Notes under the pieces: model-generated
What the model was told of the DNA's origin: nothing
The model's database searches: none
The model's input: the letters and a program-made list of their open reading frames with translations, nothing else
In this document: one piece after another, positions 16,461 to 24,773 of the stretch
Layout of the letters: every line of letters starts with the position of its first letter
Position numbering within the stretch: the first letter of the stretch is position 1
Program-made: the position numbers and the translations under genes
From: Peribacillus sp044761985
GTDB lineage: Bacteria; Bacillota; Bacilli; Bacillales; DSM-1321
Reading direction: 5' to 3'
Assembly (NCBI RefSeq): GCF_044761985.1
Contig: NZ_JBIWDK010000003.1
Location: 494,789-558,788, forward strand
Length of the DNA stretch: 64,000 bases

Positions 16461-16478
16461 ACCGACCAGTTAGTTAGT
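16461..16478 (+). promoter_or_regulatory. candidate TetR-type operator
   Basis: Imperfect palindrome ACCGACCAGTTAGTTAGT just downstream of the predicted transcription start (about 16451). The ACYRAC / GTTRGT half-site pattern is typical of TetR-family operators, and a TetR gene lies in the same cluster. A bound repressor here would block initiation or escape. Assignment to that regulator is inference. Confidence 0.45.
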
Positions 16479-16495
16479 AAAAGGGAGGAATGAAT

Positions 16496-17722
16496 GTGAA
16501 TTTCGAACACACTCAAAAAGTGAAGGACTTAGAAAAAAAGTTAATCGGTTTCATGGAACAACATGTCTATCCAAATGAGGCCGTCTATCAAAAGGAATTA
16601 GAAAAACAAAACAGTCGCTGGAGTGCCATACCGCCCATTTTATCTGAATTGACGGGTAAAGCGAAGGAAGCTGGACTTTGGAATTTGTTTTTACCTGATA
16701 GTGAACACGGAGCAGGTTTAACCAATCTTGAATATGCACCACTTTGTGAAATCATGGGAAGATCCATGATAGGACCCGAAATATTCAACTGTAATGCACC
16801 GGATACGGGAAATATGGAAGTTTTGGTTCGTTATGGAACGGATGAGCATAAAGAACGCTGGCTTAAACCCTTGCTTGCCGGGGAAATAAGGTCTTGTTTT
16901 TCGATGACTGAGCCTGAAGTGGCCTCTTCCGATGCAACTAATATTGAATGCAGAATTGTAAGGGAAGGTGATGAATACGTCATCAATGGTCGAAAGTGGT
17001 GGTCATCTGGGGCTGGAGATCCGAGGTGTAAAATTGCAATTGTCATGGGTAAGACCAATGCCGAAGCACCCAAACATGAGCAGCAATCGATGATTCTGGT
17101 GCCGCTAGATACACCCGGCGTCAAAATTGAACGTATGCTTTCTGTTTTTGGTTATGACCATGCTCCACATGGACATGCTGAAATCACATTTACTAATGTC
17201 AGGGTCCCTTCTGAAAACATCCTCTGGGGTGAAGGGAAAGGATTTGCCATTGCTCAAGGAAGACTCGGACCTGGCAGGATCCATCACTGCATGAGGCTAA
17301 TCGGTGCAGCTGAAAGAGCACTTGAAGAATTATGTAAGCGTATACAAGAACGTGTAGCATTCGGTAAGCCTTTGTCGAAACAGGGGGTGATCATGGAGTG
17401 GGTGGCCGATTCGAGGATTGAAATTGAACAAGCCAGACTTTTGACTTTAAAAGCTGCTTATATGATGGATACTGTTGGAAATAAAGAAGCGAAAGCTGAA
17501 ATAGCCATGATAAAGGTAGTAGCTCCCAATATGGTATTGAAGGTGATAGACCGTGCAATCCAAGGCTTTGGTGCTGCAGGGGTTTCAGGTGACTTCCCGC
17601 TTGCTGCCCATTGGGCCAATGCTAGAACATTGCGGCTAGCGGATGGCCCAGATGAGGTACACCGTCAACAGGTGGCTAAAATCGAACTTCGTAAGTATCA
17701 AAAGGATGAGGTGAAAATATGA
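16496..17722 (+). CDS. acyl-CoA dehydrogenase, ACAD10/ACAD11 type
   Basis: A 408-residue flavin-dependent acyl-CoA dehydrogenase. Family segments include CFSMTEPEVASSDATN (FAD/substrate loop), NGRKWWSSGAGDPRCKI, GPGRIHHCMR and the C-terminal LADGPDEVHRQQVAK. From memory, FNCNAPDTGNMEVL and the WWSSGAG segment closely match the dehydrogenase half of animal ACAD10/ACAD11 rather than short- or medium-chain enzymes. Those act on 4-phospho-hydroxyacyl-CoA made by a fused APH-type kinase; here a free kinase gene lies later in the cluster. The GTG at 16496 is seven bases from GGGAGG; the ATG at 16490 would be only one base away. The stop overlaps the next gene (ATGA). Confidence 0.88.
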   Translation: MNFEHTQKVKDLEKKLIGFMEQHVYPNEAVYQKELEKQNSRWSAIPPILSELTGKAKEAGLWNLFLPDSEHGAGLTNLEYAPLCEIMGRSMIGPEIFNCNAPDTGNMEVLVRYGTDEHKERWLKPLLAGEIRSCFSMTEPEVASSDATNIECRIVREGDEYVINGRKWWSSGAGDPRCKIAIVMGKTNAEAPKHEQQSMILVPLDTPGVKIERMLSVFGYDHAPHGHAEITFTNVRVPSENILWGEGKGFAIAQGRLGPGRIHHCMRLIGAAERALEELCKRIQERVAFGKPLSKQGVIMEWVADSRIEIEQARLLTLKAAYMMDTVGNKEAKAEIAMIKVVAPNMVLKVIDRAIQGFGAAGVSGDFPLAAHWANARTLRLADGPDEVHRQQVAKIELRKYQKDEVKI

Positions 17723-18492
17723 AAATAACCGAGTTATTCGACTTAACTGGAAAGACGGCGATAATTACTGGCGGTGGAAGGGGATTGGGCGAACAGATAG
17801 CGACCGGTTTTGCCGAGGCTGGGGCCAATGTCGTCCTGTGTTCAAGAAAGAAGGCCGCGTGCGATGAAGTTGCCGCCCGCGTGGAGGAACTTGGCGTAAA
17901 GGCGCTTTCCTTTAAATGCGATATCACAAATCCTGCCGACGTACAAGAAGTCGTGAATGAAACGATCCGGAAATTTGGCTCCATCGATATCTTGGTGAAT
18001 AATAGCGGTGCATCCTGGGGAGCATCGGCCATCGACATGCCCCTTGAGGCCTGGAACAAAGTGATGAATGTGAATGTAACGGGTACCTTTATCATGTGCC
18101 AGACTGTTGGCAGGATCATGATTGAGCAGGGATATGGAAAAATCATAAACATCGCCTCGGTTGCCGGTCTGGGCGGTACGAATCCAAACATACTGGATGC
18201 CGTTGGCTATAATACGAGCAAGGGAGCGGTCATAACCTTGACAAAAGATTTAGCCGCTAAATGGGGTCAACATAATATCAACATAAATGCGATAGCCCCG
18301 GGTTTCTTTCCCACAACCATGACGAAAGGCGTGCTAGCTAAAGGGGAAAGTCCTATTCTCGATTCCACTCCGCTCAAAAGATTAGGCAACGAGGATGACT
18401 TGAAGGGTGCTGCTGTATACCTCGCCTCAAAAGCTTCAGATTATGTGACGGGCAATATCCTGATTGTTGATGGCGGTTCTCATGTCATATAG
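17719..18492 (+). CDS. SDR-family oxidoreductase
   Basis: A classical short-chain dehydrogenase of 257 residues. Rossmann motif TGGGRGLGE (about 15-23), NNSGASWG in place of NNAG (about 93-100), a catalytic Ser in NIASVAGLGG (about 143-152), YNTSKGA giving the Tyr/Lys pair (about 163-169), and C-terminal VDGGSHVI. It probably oxidises or reduces a hydroxyl or keto group of an acyl-CoA or a free acid. Its start overlaps the acyl-CoA dehydrogenase stop by four bases, implying translational coupling and a linked step. FabG-like sequence does not identify the substrate. Confidence 0.85.
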   Translation: MKITELFDLTGKTAIITGGGRGLGEQIATGFAEAGANVVLCSRKKAACDEVAARVEELGVKALSFKCDITNPADVQEVVNETIRKFGSIDILVNNSGASWGASAIDMPLEAWNKVMNVNVTGTFIMCQTVGRIMIEQGYGKIINIASVAGLGGTNPNILDAVGYNTSKGAVITLTKDLAAKWGQHNININAIAPGFFPTTMTKGVLAKGESPILDSTPLKRLGNEDDLKGAAVYLASKASDYVTGNILIVDGGSHVI

Positions 18493-18525
18493 AAAATAGA
18501 ATCAAAAATGGCTGGAGGGTATGTA

Positions 18526-20136
18526 ATGAATAATAAAAGATGGCTGTCCGTTTATCCTGATTCAATCTTGAAGGAAATTGAAGTCCCTGAAGTCCCGGTG
18601 CAACAGATCCTCCAAAAGGCATTTGAGTCCTATCCAAGCAACACAGCGATCACTTTTTATGGGAGAAAGATTTCGTACAAAGAGCTCTTCTTTGCATCAC
18701 AGGCTTTTGCTTCCGCCCTTCAAAAAAAGGGAGTGCAAAAGGGTGATCGCGTTGCCCTCATGCTACCTAACTGTCCTCAATACGTTATCGCCTATTATGG
18801 GGCCTTGACGGCAGGGGCAATCATTACCCAAGTCAATCCAATGTTGGTCGAAAGGGAGCTTCAGCAAATTCTACAGGATTCCGGAGCCGAGACGATTGTC
18901 ATTTTAGATGGATTGTATCCAAAAGTGAAGAGCGTACACCCCAATGGGAATGTGAAAAATGTCATTGTAGTCAGTCTCCAGCCATCTGAAGCGGATTTTC
19001 AACCCGATGTTGCTTTTGACCAGTTTTTGAAAACGGGTGACGGTAACATAATCCCTGTTTCATTTGATTCTGTAAATGATATAGCCGTCCTTCAATATAC
19101 AGGAGGAACAACGGGACGATCCAAGGGTGCCATGTTGACGCATCGCAACATCTTGGCCAATGTCATTCAGTCTTATGAATTTTTTAAACATGAGTTGAAA
19201 ATGGGAAGGGAACGAACGTTGACGGTCATCCCGCTTTTCCATGTGTTTGGGATGCAGTCTGCAATGAATTTGTCCATTTATACTGCGGGGGATTCGATTA
19301 TGCTCCCTCGTTTTGAAATAGAAGAAGTACTTGAAACAATCAAGCGTGAACAGCCAACTACTTTTCCTGGAGTACCGACAATGTACGTCGCTTTGACGAA
19401 TCATCCTAAAGCCGAAGAATACGGCATGGATTCTATACACCTTTGTAACAGTGGCAGTGCACCGATGCCCGTTGAGTTGCTTCGTGAATTCGAGAGGAAA
19501 TCAGGTGCGAAGATATTGGAAGGATATGGACTTTCAGAAGCATCCCCAACCACACATTGCAATCCGGCGTTTGCTGAAAGAAAGCCAGGGAGCGTGGGGA
19601 TTGGTTTCCCATCGACGGATTATAAAGTAGTGGACCTGGGGGAGGGATTGAGTGAAGTATCACCAGGGGAATTGGGAGAACTGGTGGTTAAAGGCCCACA
19701 AGTGATGAAAGGGTACTGGAACATGCCGGAGGAGACAGCGGTCACATTGAGAGATGGATGGCTTTATACGGGGGACATCGCCAAAGTGGATGAGGATGGA
19801 TATCTCTATATTGTAGATCGGAAAAAGGATTTAATCATTGCTAGCGGATATAACATTTATCCGCGTGAAGTGGAAGAGGTACTTTATGAGCATCCAGCCG
19901 TCCAGGAAGCGGTGGTAATCGGAGTTCCAGATGCGTATAGGGGAGAAAGCGTAAAAGCGGTACTTGTTCTTAAAAGTAACCAGGAAACCAGCGAACAGGA
20001 AATCATCGATTATTGCCGGAAAAACTTATCGGCTTATAAAGTCCCTCAATTAGTTGAATTTCGAGATGCACTTCCAAAAACAAATGTCGGGAAGATTTTA
20101 AGGCGCGCTTTAAGAGAAGAAATGACTAGGAAATAA
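18526..20136 (+). CDS. long-chain acyl-CoA synthetase (AMP-forming)
   Basis: A 536-residue class I adenylate-forming enzyme that activates a carboxylic acid to acyl-CoA via an acyl-AMP. The P-loop is YTGGTTGRSKGAM, followed by GYGLSEASPTTH (ATP site), YTGDIAKVDEDGY (hinge region with the adenosine-binding Asp) and a catalytic Lys in LPKTNVGKILRR near the C-terminus. It supplies substrate to the dehydrogenases and hydratases around it. The ATG at 18526 is chosen because GGAGGG lies six bases upstream; an ATG at 18508 lies before that ribosome site and would add six residues. Similar to FadD/LcfB; the chain length accepted is not predictable. Confidence 0.9.
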   Translation: MNNKRWLSVYPDSILKEIEVPEVPVQQILQKAFESYPSNTAITFYGRKISYKELFFASQAFASALQKKGVQKGDRVALMLPNCPQYVIAYYGALTAGAIITQVNPMLVERELQQILQDSGAETIVILDGLYPKVKSVHPNGNVKNVIVVSLQPSEADFQPDVAFDQFLKTGDGNIIPVSFDSVNDIAVLQYTGGTTGRSKGAMLTHRNILANVIQSYEFFKHELKMGRERTLTVIPLFHVFGMQSAMNLSIYTAGDSIMLPRFEIEEVLETIKREQPTTFPGVPTMYVALTNHPKAEEYGMDSIHLCNSGSAPMPVELLREFERKSGAKILEGYGLSEASPTTHCNPAFAERKPGSVGIGFPSTDYKVVDLGEGLSEVSPGELGELVVKGPQVMKGYWNMPEETAVTLRDGWLYTGDIAKVDEDGYLYIVDRKKDLIIASGYNIYPREVEEVLYEHPAVQEAVVIGVPDAYRGESVKAVLVLKSNQETSEQEIIDYCRKNLSAYKVPQLVEFRDALPKTNVGKILRRALREEMTRK

Positions 20137-20210
20137 GAAGAGGCATGATTGTACGAAAGCGTATGGTATCAATTCAACTGATAGTTTAACAGAATGCGGG
20201 GATTACACAC

Positions 20211-20774
20211 ATGAAAGATAAAATGACGGAACATGGCATACGCTTATTCGAACAGAAAGGCTTCAGCGAAACGTCCATTCAGGATATTGTCGAATCGGTA
20301 GGGGTGACAAAAGGAACGTTTTATTATTACTTTACAAGTAAAGAACAGCTACTGATGGATATTCATCTCGCTTATATCAATGAACTGCTAATTGGGCAGG
20401 AAACGATTCTTCAGGATACTAGTAAAGGATGTAAGGATAAGCTGTTCGATATGGTTTATATGCTTTTAAAAAGCATCAAGTCCAAAAAGTCGAGTGCAAC
20501 CATCTTTTTCCGCGAAATGAAAAACCTCAGCAAAGATAAATTGGATCAAATCCTTCCGAAGCGGGATGAATTCCGCAATAAAATAGAAGGATTGTTGATA
20601 GAGGGGGGCAAACGGGGGGAATTCCGTTCTACTCTTGATACCTCTATTATCTCATTTGCCATTTTGGGTGTGGTCAATTGGAGTTATCAATGGTTCGACC
20701 CTGATGGAAAAAAGACAGATCGGGAAGTGGCCGAAATATTCATGGAAATGATTTTACATGGAATTAATGAATAA
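20211..20774 (+). CDS. TetR/AcrR-family transcriptional regulator
   Basis: A 187-residue regulator with an N-terminal TetR helix-turn-helix (about residues 5-50: LFEQKGFSETSIQDIVESVGV, then TKGTFYYYFTSKEQLL) and a divergent all-helical ligand-binding domain. By position it probably represses the surrounding acyl-CoA genes until an acyl-CoA or other intermediate binds, like FadR in B. subtilis; the ligand is not known. A TATCA-N7-TGATA palindrome sits in the 74-base gap before the gene. Another candidate operator overlaps the cluster promoter at 16461. Confidence 0.88.
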   Translation: MKDKMTEHGIRLFEQKGFSETSIQDIVESVGVTKGTFYYYFTSKEQLLMDIHLAYINELLIGQETILQDTSKGCKDKLFDMVYMLLKSIKSKKSSATIFFREMKNLSKDKLDQILPKRDEFRNKIEGLLIEGGKRGEFRSTLDTSIISFAILGVVNWSYQWFDPDGKKTDREVAEIFMEMILHGINE

Positions 20775-20800
20775 ACGAGTTAAAAAGGGAGGGTGACTCA

Positions 20801-21688
20801 ATGTCGACCAATAAGATACAGTCGATATCGGTAATCGGGGCAGGACAGATGGGACATCAAATTGCGATGCTTGCTGCCCTAGGCGGATTCAATACGGTAT
20901 TACAGGATGTCCAGGACACTGCTTTGCAATCGGCAAAGGAAAAGTTAGAGGCAATCATGAATAAATGGGTGCAAAAAGGAAAGCTGAGTGAAGACAGTAG
21001 ATTGGCAGCCTTCACCCGTCTTCAATTTACGACCGATTTGAATAAAGCCGCCAGCAATGCCGATTTGATTATTGAGGCGGTAGTCGAAAAAATTGAAGTG
21101 AAGCAGGAGGTCTTCGCTAAACTAGAGCAATTTGCACCGGCAAACACCATTTTTGCGACAAATAGTTCGACTATCGTGAATAGTTTACTTTCCGGGGTGA
21201 CGAACCGTCCGGATAAGTTCATCAATATGCATTTCTTTTTCCCGCCTCTTGTCATGGATTGCGTGGAAGTGGTCATGAGTGATCAAACATCCGAAGAAAC
21301 AGCGAAGCTTGCATTAGAAGTCACGGAGAAAATGAATCGGACAGGAATTTTACTACGCAAGGAAATTTCCGGGTTCGTCGCAAATCGCATATTGGGGGCG
21401 TTGCAACGGGAAGCCCTTTATTTATATGAAGAAGGGATAGCGGATTATAAGGACATCGATTTGATTTGCCGTAAAGCTTTAAGTCACCCCATTGGCCCAT
21501 TTGAATTGATGGATTTGTCTGGTATTGATGTGGGTTACTACGTTATGCAGCAACGTTATAAAGAAACAGGTAATCCAGAAGATAAACCTAATGCCTGTAT
21601 AGAGGAAAAGGTGAAACAAGGTAATTTAGGAAGGAAAACTGGAAAAGGCTGGTACGACTATACAAATCAAGGAGTGAAGAATGTATGA
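20801..21688 (+). CDS. 3-hydroxyacyl-CoA dehydrogenase
   Basis: A 295-residue NAD-dependent dehydrogenase of the HBD/PaaH type, converting 3-hydroxyacyl-CoA to 3-oxoacyl-CoA. The N-terminal Rossmann fold starts VIGAGQMGHQIA (residues 11-22); ATNSSTIVNSL and NMHFFFPP carry the conserved Ser and catalytic His; EISGFVANRILGAL leads into the C-terminal helical domain with HPIGPFELMDLSGID. Length fits the single-domain enzyme, not the FadB fusion. AGGGAGG gives a strong ribosome site, and its stop overlaps the enoyl-CoA hydratase start. Confidence 0.92.
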   Translation: MSTNKIQSISVIGAGQMGHQIAMLAALGGFNTVLQDVQDTALQSAKEKLEAIMNKWVQKGKLSEDSRLAAFTRLQFTTDLNKAASNADLIIEAVVEKIEVKQEVFAKLEQFAPANTIFATNSSTIVNSLLSGVTNRPDKFINMHFFFPPLVMDCVEVVMSDQTSEETAKLALEVTEKMNRTGILLRKEISGFVANRILGALQREALYLYEEGIADYKDIDLICRKALSHPIGPFELMDLSGIDVGYYVMQQRYKETGNPEDKPNACIEEKVKQGNLGRKTGKGWYDYTNQGVKNV

Positions 21689-22464
21689 CAAACTTAGTGA
21701 GAGTGGAAAAAGAAAATCAGCTTGCGATTGTGACAATTGATAATCCGCCGTTGAATGTGATCAGCAGACAGGTATTTCAAGGATTGTCCGAAGTTTTCAC
21801 ACAACTTAAAGATGATAATGAAATTGTTGCCGTGCTCATTACCGGGTCTGGAGATATGGCGTTTGCCGCAGGTGCGGACATAAAAGAATTCCCACAAATG
21901 ATGGGCAATCCAAATATGAAGGAGACGGTAAGAGAAAGCCATGGGGTTTTAACTCAGATTGACCAATTTCCTAAACCGACCATCGCTGTTTTGAATGGAA
22001 TGACTTTAGGTGGTGGATGTGAATTGGCACTGGCTTGTGATTTGCGTGTTGCCGAAGTAGGCGTGCAAATCGGTTTACCGGAAGTGAAATTAGGGTTATT
22101 TCCAGGAGCTGGGGGCACGCAGCGTTTGTCGAGACTTGTAGGAAATGCTAAAGCGAAGGAAATGATCTTTACTGGAGATCCACTTTCTGCTCAGGAAGCA
22201 GAAAAAATTGGGCTCGTCAATAAAGTCGTGGATGTGGGAAGCGCGTTAAACGAGTCTAAAAAGTTGGCATCCCGAATGACGAGGCATTCATTACAGGCCC
22301 TATCAAGGATTAAGAAGGCCATCAATGAAGGGAGCGAATCCACACTTGAACAAGGGTTGGAGCTTGAAACGAATCTTTTTGAGGAAATCTTTCAAACGGA
22401 AGATGTGAAAGAAGGAGTTGCAGCATTTTTGGAAAAGCGGAAACCCGCGTTCTCCCATCGCTAA
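21685..22464 (+). CDS. enoyl-CoA hydratase/isomerase
   Basis: A 259-residue crotonase-fold enzyme adding water across 2-enoyl-CoA. Oxyanion-hole segments are FAAGADIKEF (about 56-65) and NGMTLGGGCELALACD (about 102-117). The glutamates expected of a true hydratase appear in LGGGCELALA and in GLPEVKLGLFPGAGGTQRL, which supports hydratase activity. ATGA overlap with the upstream 3-hydroxyacyl-CoA dehydrogenase indicates coupled translation; together they carry out two successive beta-oxidation steps. Confidence 0.92.
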   Translation: MTNLVRVEKENQLAIVTIDNPPLNVISRQVFQGLSEVFTQLKDDNEIVAVLITGSGDMAFAAGADIKEFPQMMGNPNMKETVRESHGVLTQIDQFPKPTIAVLNGMTLGGGCELALACDLRVAEVGVQIGLPEVKLGLFPGAGGTQRLSRLVGNAKAKEMIFTGDPLSAQEAEKIGLVNKVVDVGSALNESKKLASRMTRHSLQALSRIKKAINEGSESTLEQGLELETNLFEEIFQTEDVKEGVAAFLEKRKPAFSHR

Positions 22465-22481
22465 AAATTAGGAGGTATATT

Positions 22482-22883
22482 ATGCATGAACTTAATGTGA
22501 ACGTGCGTTTTTCTGAAACGGATGCATTGGGACATATCAATAACACCAGTTATTTTATTTATCTTGAAGAGGCCCGAATGAAATTCTTTGAAGCGCTGGG
22601 ATTGGCCTCGAATATCGAAGACTGGAATTTCTTACTTGCTTCGACAAAATGCGATTTTATTACCCAAGGGTACTTTAACCAACTCTTATCCGTTCGAACA
22701 TATTTGACAAAGGTAGGGACGAAAAGCTGTGAGATGAGCCATGATATTATTTGTTCGCAAACGGGAGAGACCATCGCAAAAGGAACGGCGATATTGGTTT
22801 GCTTTAATTTCGGGGAACAAAAAAGCGAACCCATTCCTGAAACGATTAAAGAAAGATTAGTCTCGCATATTGTCCATAGCTAG
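22482..22883 (+). CDS. acyl-CoA thioesterase (4HBT/YbgC hotdog fold)
   Basis: A 133-residue single hotdog-domain protein. The motif VRFSETDALGHINNTSYFIYLEEAR near the N-terminus contains the Asp and the conserved HINN of the 4-hydroxybenzoyl-CoA thioesterase family. It would hydrolyse an acyl-CoA to the free acid, perhaps to recover CoA from dead-end intermediates. TTAGGAGG lies just before the ATG. It sits between the hydratase and the APH-type kinase with short gaps, so it is probably in the same operon. Confidence 0.85.
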   Translation: MHELNVNVRFSETDALGHINNTSYFIYLEEARMKFFEALGLASNIEDWNFLLASTKCDFITQGYFNQLLSVRTYLTKVGTKSCEMSHDIICSQTGETIAKGTAILVCFNFGEQKSEPIPETIKERLVSHIVHS

Positions 22884-22913
22884 TTTACTAAAGTACAAGG
22901 GGTGAAGGGAACG

Positions 22914-23972
22914 ATGGATGATACCATTCCTGTTCGTTCAGGGGAGGAGCTCGGTGTTAAAAGACTAGAGGCATTCCTCCAGGAAAAGATAGTGGATTTG
23001 CCAAATGATCCATTGGAAGTGCAACAGTTCTCGACAGGATATTCCAATTTGACCTATCAACTTAAAGTCGGTGAGTGGGAAGCAGTATTGAGGAGACCTC
23101 CACTTGGTCCGGTCGCTCCAAAAGCCCATGATATGAAACGGGAGTACCATATTCTTTCTTCCATCCATCCGTATTTTCAAGCAGCGCCTGAACCCATCCT
23201 GTTTTCGGATGATGTCTCGGTTGTGGGCTCCCCTTTTTTTCTAATGGAAAGAAAACATGGAATAGTAATAGATTCCATGTTTCCTAAAGATATTGTCCCG
23301 ACTGTGGAAAAGTGCCGTCAACTATCCACTATCATGGTGGATCAGCTTGCGGATCTTCATTCCATTCCATATGAAAAGACGGGATTAGCTCAAATTTCAA
23401 AGCCTGATGGATTTATGGAGAGACAGGTACACGGGTGGATTTCCCGATATGAACGGGCAAAGACGGATGAAATCAAGGAAGTGGGACCGCTCGTTGCTTA
23501 TTTACAAAAGAATATGCCGCGTTATAGTCAAACCTCGATCATTCACTATGACTTTAAGATCAATAATGCGATGTTCAACCAGAATTTAAGCGAGATGGTC
23601 GGTCTTTTTGATTGGGAAATGTCGACGGTCGGTGATCCGCTGGCTGATTTAGGCGTTGCCTTAAGCTATTGGACGGAAAGTGGCGACCCAGAAATGGTCA
23701 AATCCGGTTTGGGCCAAGCATCGCTTACTACTATGGATGGTTTTTTATCAAGGAATGAATTTATCGAAGCCTATGCTGTGAGAAGCGGTAGAGACGTTTC
23801 TACCATCGATTATTATTTGACATTTGGCTATTTCAAGTTAGCTGTGATTCTTCAGCAAATCTATTATCGGTATGAATTGGGGCAGACCAAGGATATACGC
23901 TTTTCTTCATTGGGGAAAATGGTGAAAAGTTTAATTACTCATGCTGCCCACGTAGCCGCAAAGGAAGCCTGA
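22914..23972 (+). CDS. APH-fold kinase, ACAD10/11 N-terminal type
   Basis: A 352-residue phosphotransferase of the aminoglycoside-phosphotransferase fold. The nucleotide loop lies at about 38-50 (QFSTGYSNLTYQL), VLRRPPLGPVAPKAH at 58-72, the catalytic loop HYDFKINN at 211-218, and the metal-binding segment FDWEMSTVGDPLADLG starting at 232. The FS-G-SN-TY and PKAH-RE pattern resembles, from memory, the kinase half of ACAD11 and of the Pseudomonas LvaA protein, which phosphorylate the 4-hydroxyl of hydroxyacyl-CoA. An antibiotic-resistance role is unlikely in this context. ATG at 22914 is chosen over a GTG at 22902 because AAGGGGTGA precedes it at eight bases. Confidence 0.85.
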   Translation: MDDTIPVRSGEELGVKRLEAFLQEKIVDLPNDPLEVQQFSTGYSNLTYQLKVGEWEAVLRRPPLGPVAPKAHDMKREYHILSSIHPYFQAAPEPILFSDDVSVVGSPFFLMERKHGIVIDSMFPKDIVPTVEKCRQLSTIMVDQLADLHSIPYEKTGLAQISKPDGFMERQVHGWISRYERAKTDEIKEVGPLVAYLQKNMPRYSQTSIIHYDFKINNAMFNQNLSEMVGLFDWEMSTVGDPLADLGVALSYWTESGDPEMVKSGLGQASLTTMDGFLSRNEFIEAYAVRSGRDVSTIDYYLTFGYFKLAVILQQIYYRYELGQTKDIRFSSLGKMVKSLITHAAHVAAKEA

Positions 23973-23976
23973 TTAG

Positions 23977-24738
23977 ATGAAACAGACGATGCAGCATATA
24001 CACTTGCTATTGAAAAAAGAAGAAATCAACAGGGACAAGCTTCTAGATGGGGAGAAAGTCGCCATCGTACTAGATGTGCTATTAGCAACCACGACCATCG
24101 TGTCTGCTCTTCATAATGGAGCGGAGCAGGTAATCCCTGTCCTGAGCCCTGCCGATGCCGAATTGAAAAGCAAAGATATGACTCAAGGGGAATGCCTCCT
24201 TGCCGGGGAAATGAGGGCCCAACCTATTGAGGGCTTCATCTATCCGAGTCCGACGCTGTTGAATAAGCTAGTTCAGGGTAAAACGCTTGTCTTATCGACA
24301 ACTAATGGCACAGTGGCCCTACAAAAATCAAGTTCGGCCAAAAAGGTGTATATTGCCTCTTTACTGAATAATCCATCCGTTGCAGAAAAAATCAAAAACG
24401 TTCACCAAACGGAAACCATTGTTATTGTGTGTTCGGGCAATTCGGGTGAATTCAGTATGGAAGATTTTTATGGGGCCGGCCATTTGATTCATTGTTTGGT
24501 CAATGGGACACAAGATGCGTTCCTGTTAAATGATGCAGCGAAAGCAGCATGTGCCTTTTATAGCACGAATATCAACAGTGCCTTTGAAATCCTCCAAACT
24601 TCGCATGTTGGTCAGCTGTTTGAAGATCATGATTTAAATGGCGATTTGAGGTTGGCAACTCAAAAAGGGTCGATAACCCTTGTTCCGGAGTTGATAAATG
24701 GAAAAATACAAACTGTGAAGAATAGGCAGCAGACATAA
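23977..24738 (+). CDS. divergent ComB-family phosphatase
   Basis: A 253-residue protein with the fold signatures of 2-phosphosulfolactate phosphatase (ComB/YitC): DVLLATTT at 33-40, AGE at 76-78 and STTNGTVAL at 107-115. The family arginine (DVLRATTT) is Leu36 here, and the usual GFDLGNSP stretch is replaced by GFIYPSPT (86-93), so the standard substrate is doubtful. No other coenzyme M or sulfolactate gene (ComA/YitD) is nearby. It begins four bases after the APH-type kinase stop, so it may act on a phosphorylated hydroxy-acid intermediate made by that kinase; this is inference. AAAGGAAG lies ten bases upstream of the ATG. Confidence 0.75.
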   Translation: MKQTMQHIHLLLKKEEINRDKLLDGEKVAIVLDVLLATTTIVSALHNGAEQVIPVLSPADAELKSKDMTQGECLLAGEMRAQPIEGFIYPSPTLLNKLVQGKTLVLSTTNGTVALQKSSSAKKVYIASLLNNPSVAEKIKNVHQTETIVIVCSGNSGEFSMEDFYGAGHLIHCLVNGTQDAFLLNDAAKAACAFYSTNINSAFEILQTSHVGQLFEDHDLNGDLRLATQKGSITLVPELINGKIQTVKNRQQT

Positions 24739-24773
24739 AGGGTCGATAAGGTAAGAAGGAAAGGTGTGAAACA

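Noticed and set aside
22914..23972. Aminoglycoside-resistance kinase
   Set aside because: Although it is in the APH fold, its motifs and operon context match acyl-CoA-linked kinases, so calling it a resistance gene would be misleading.
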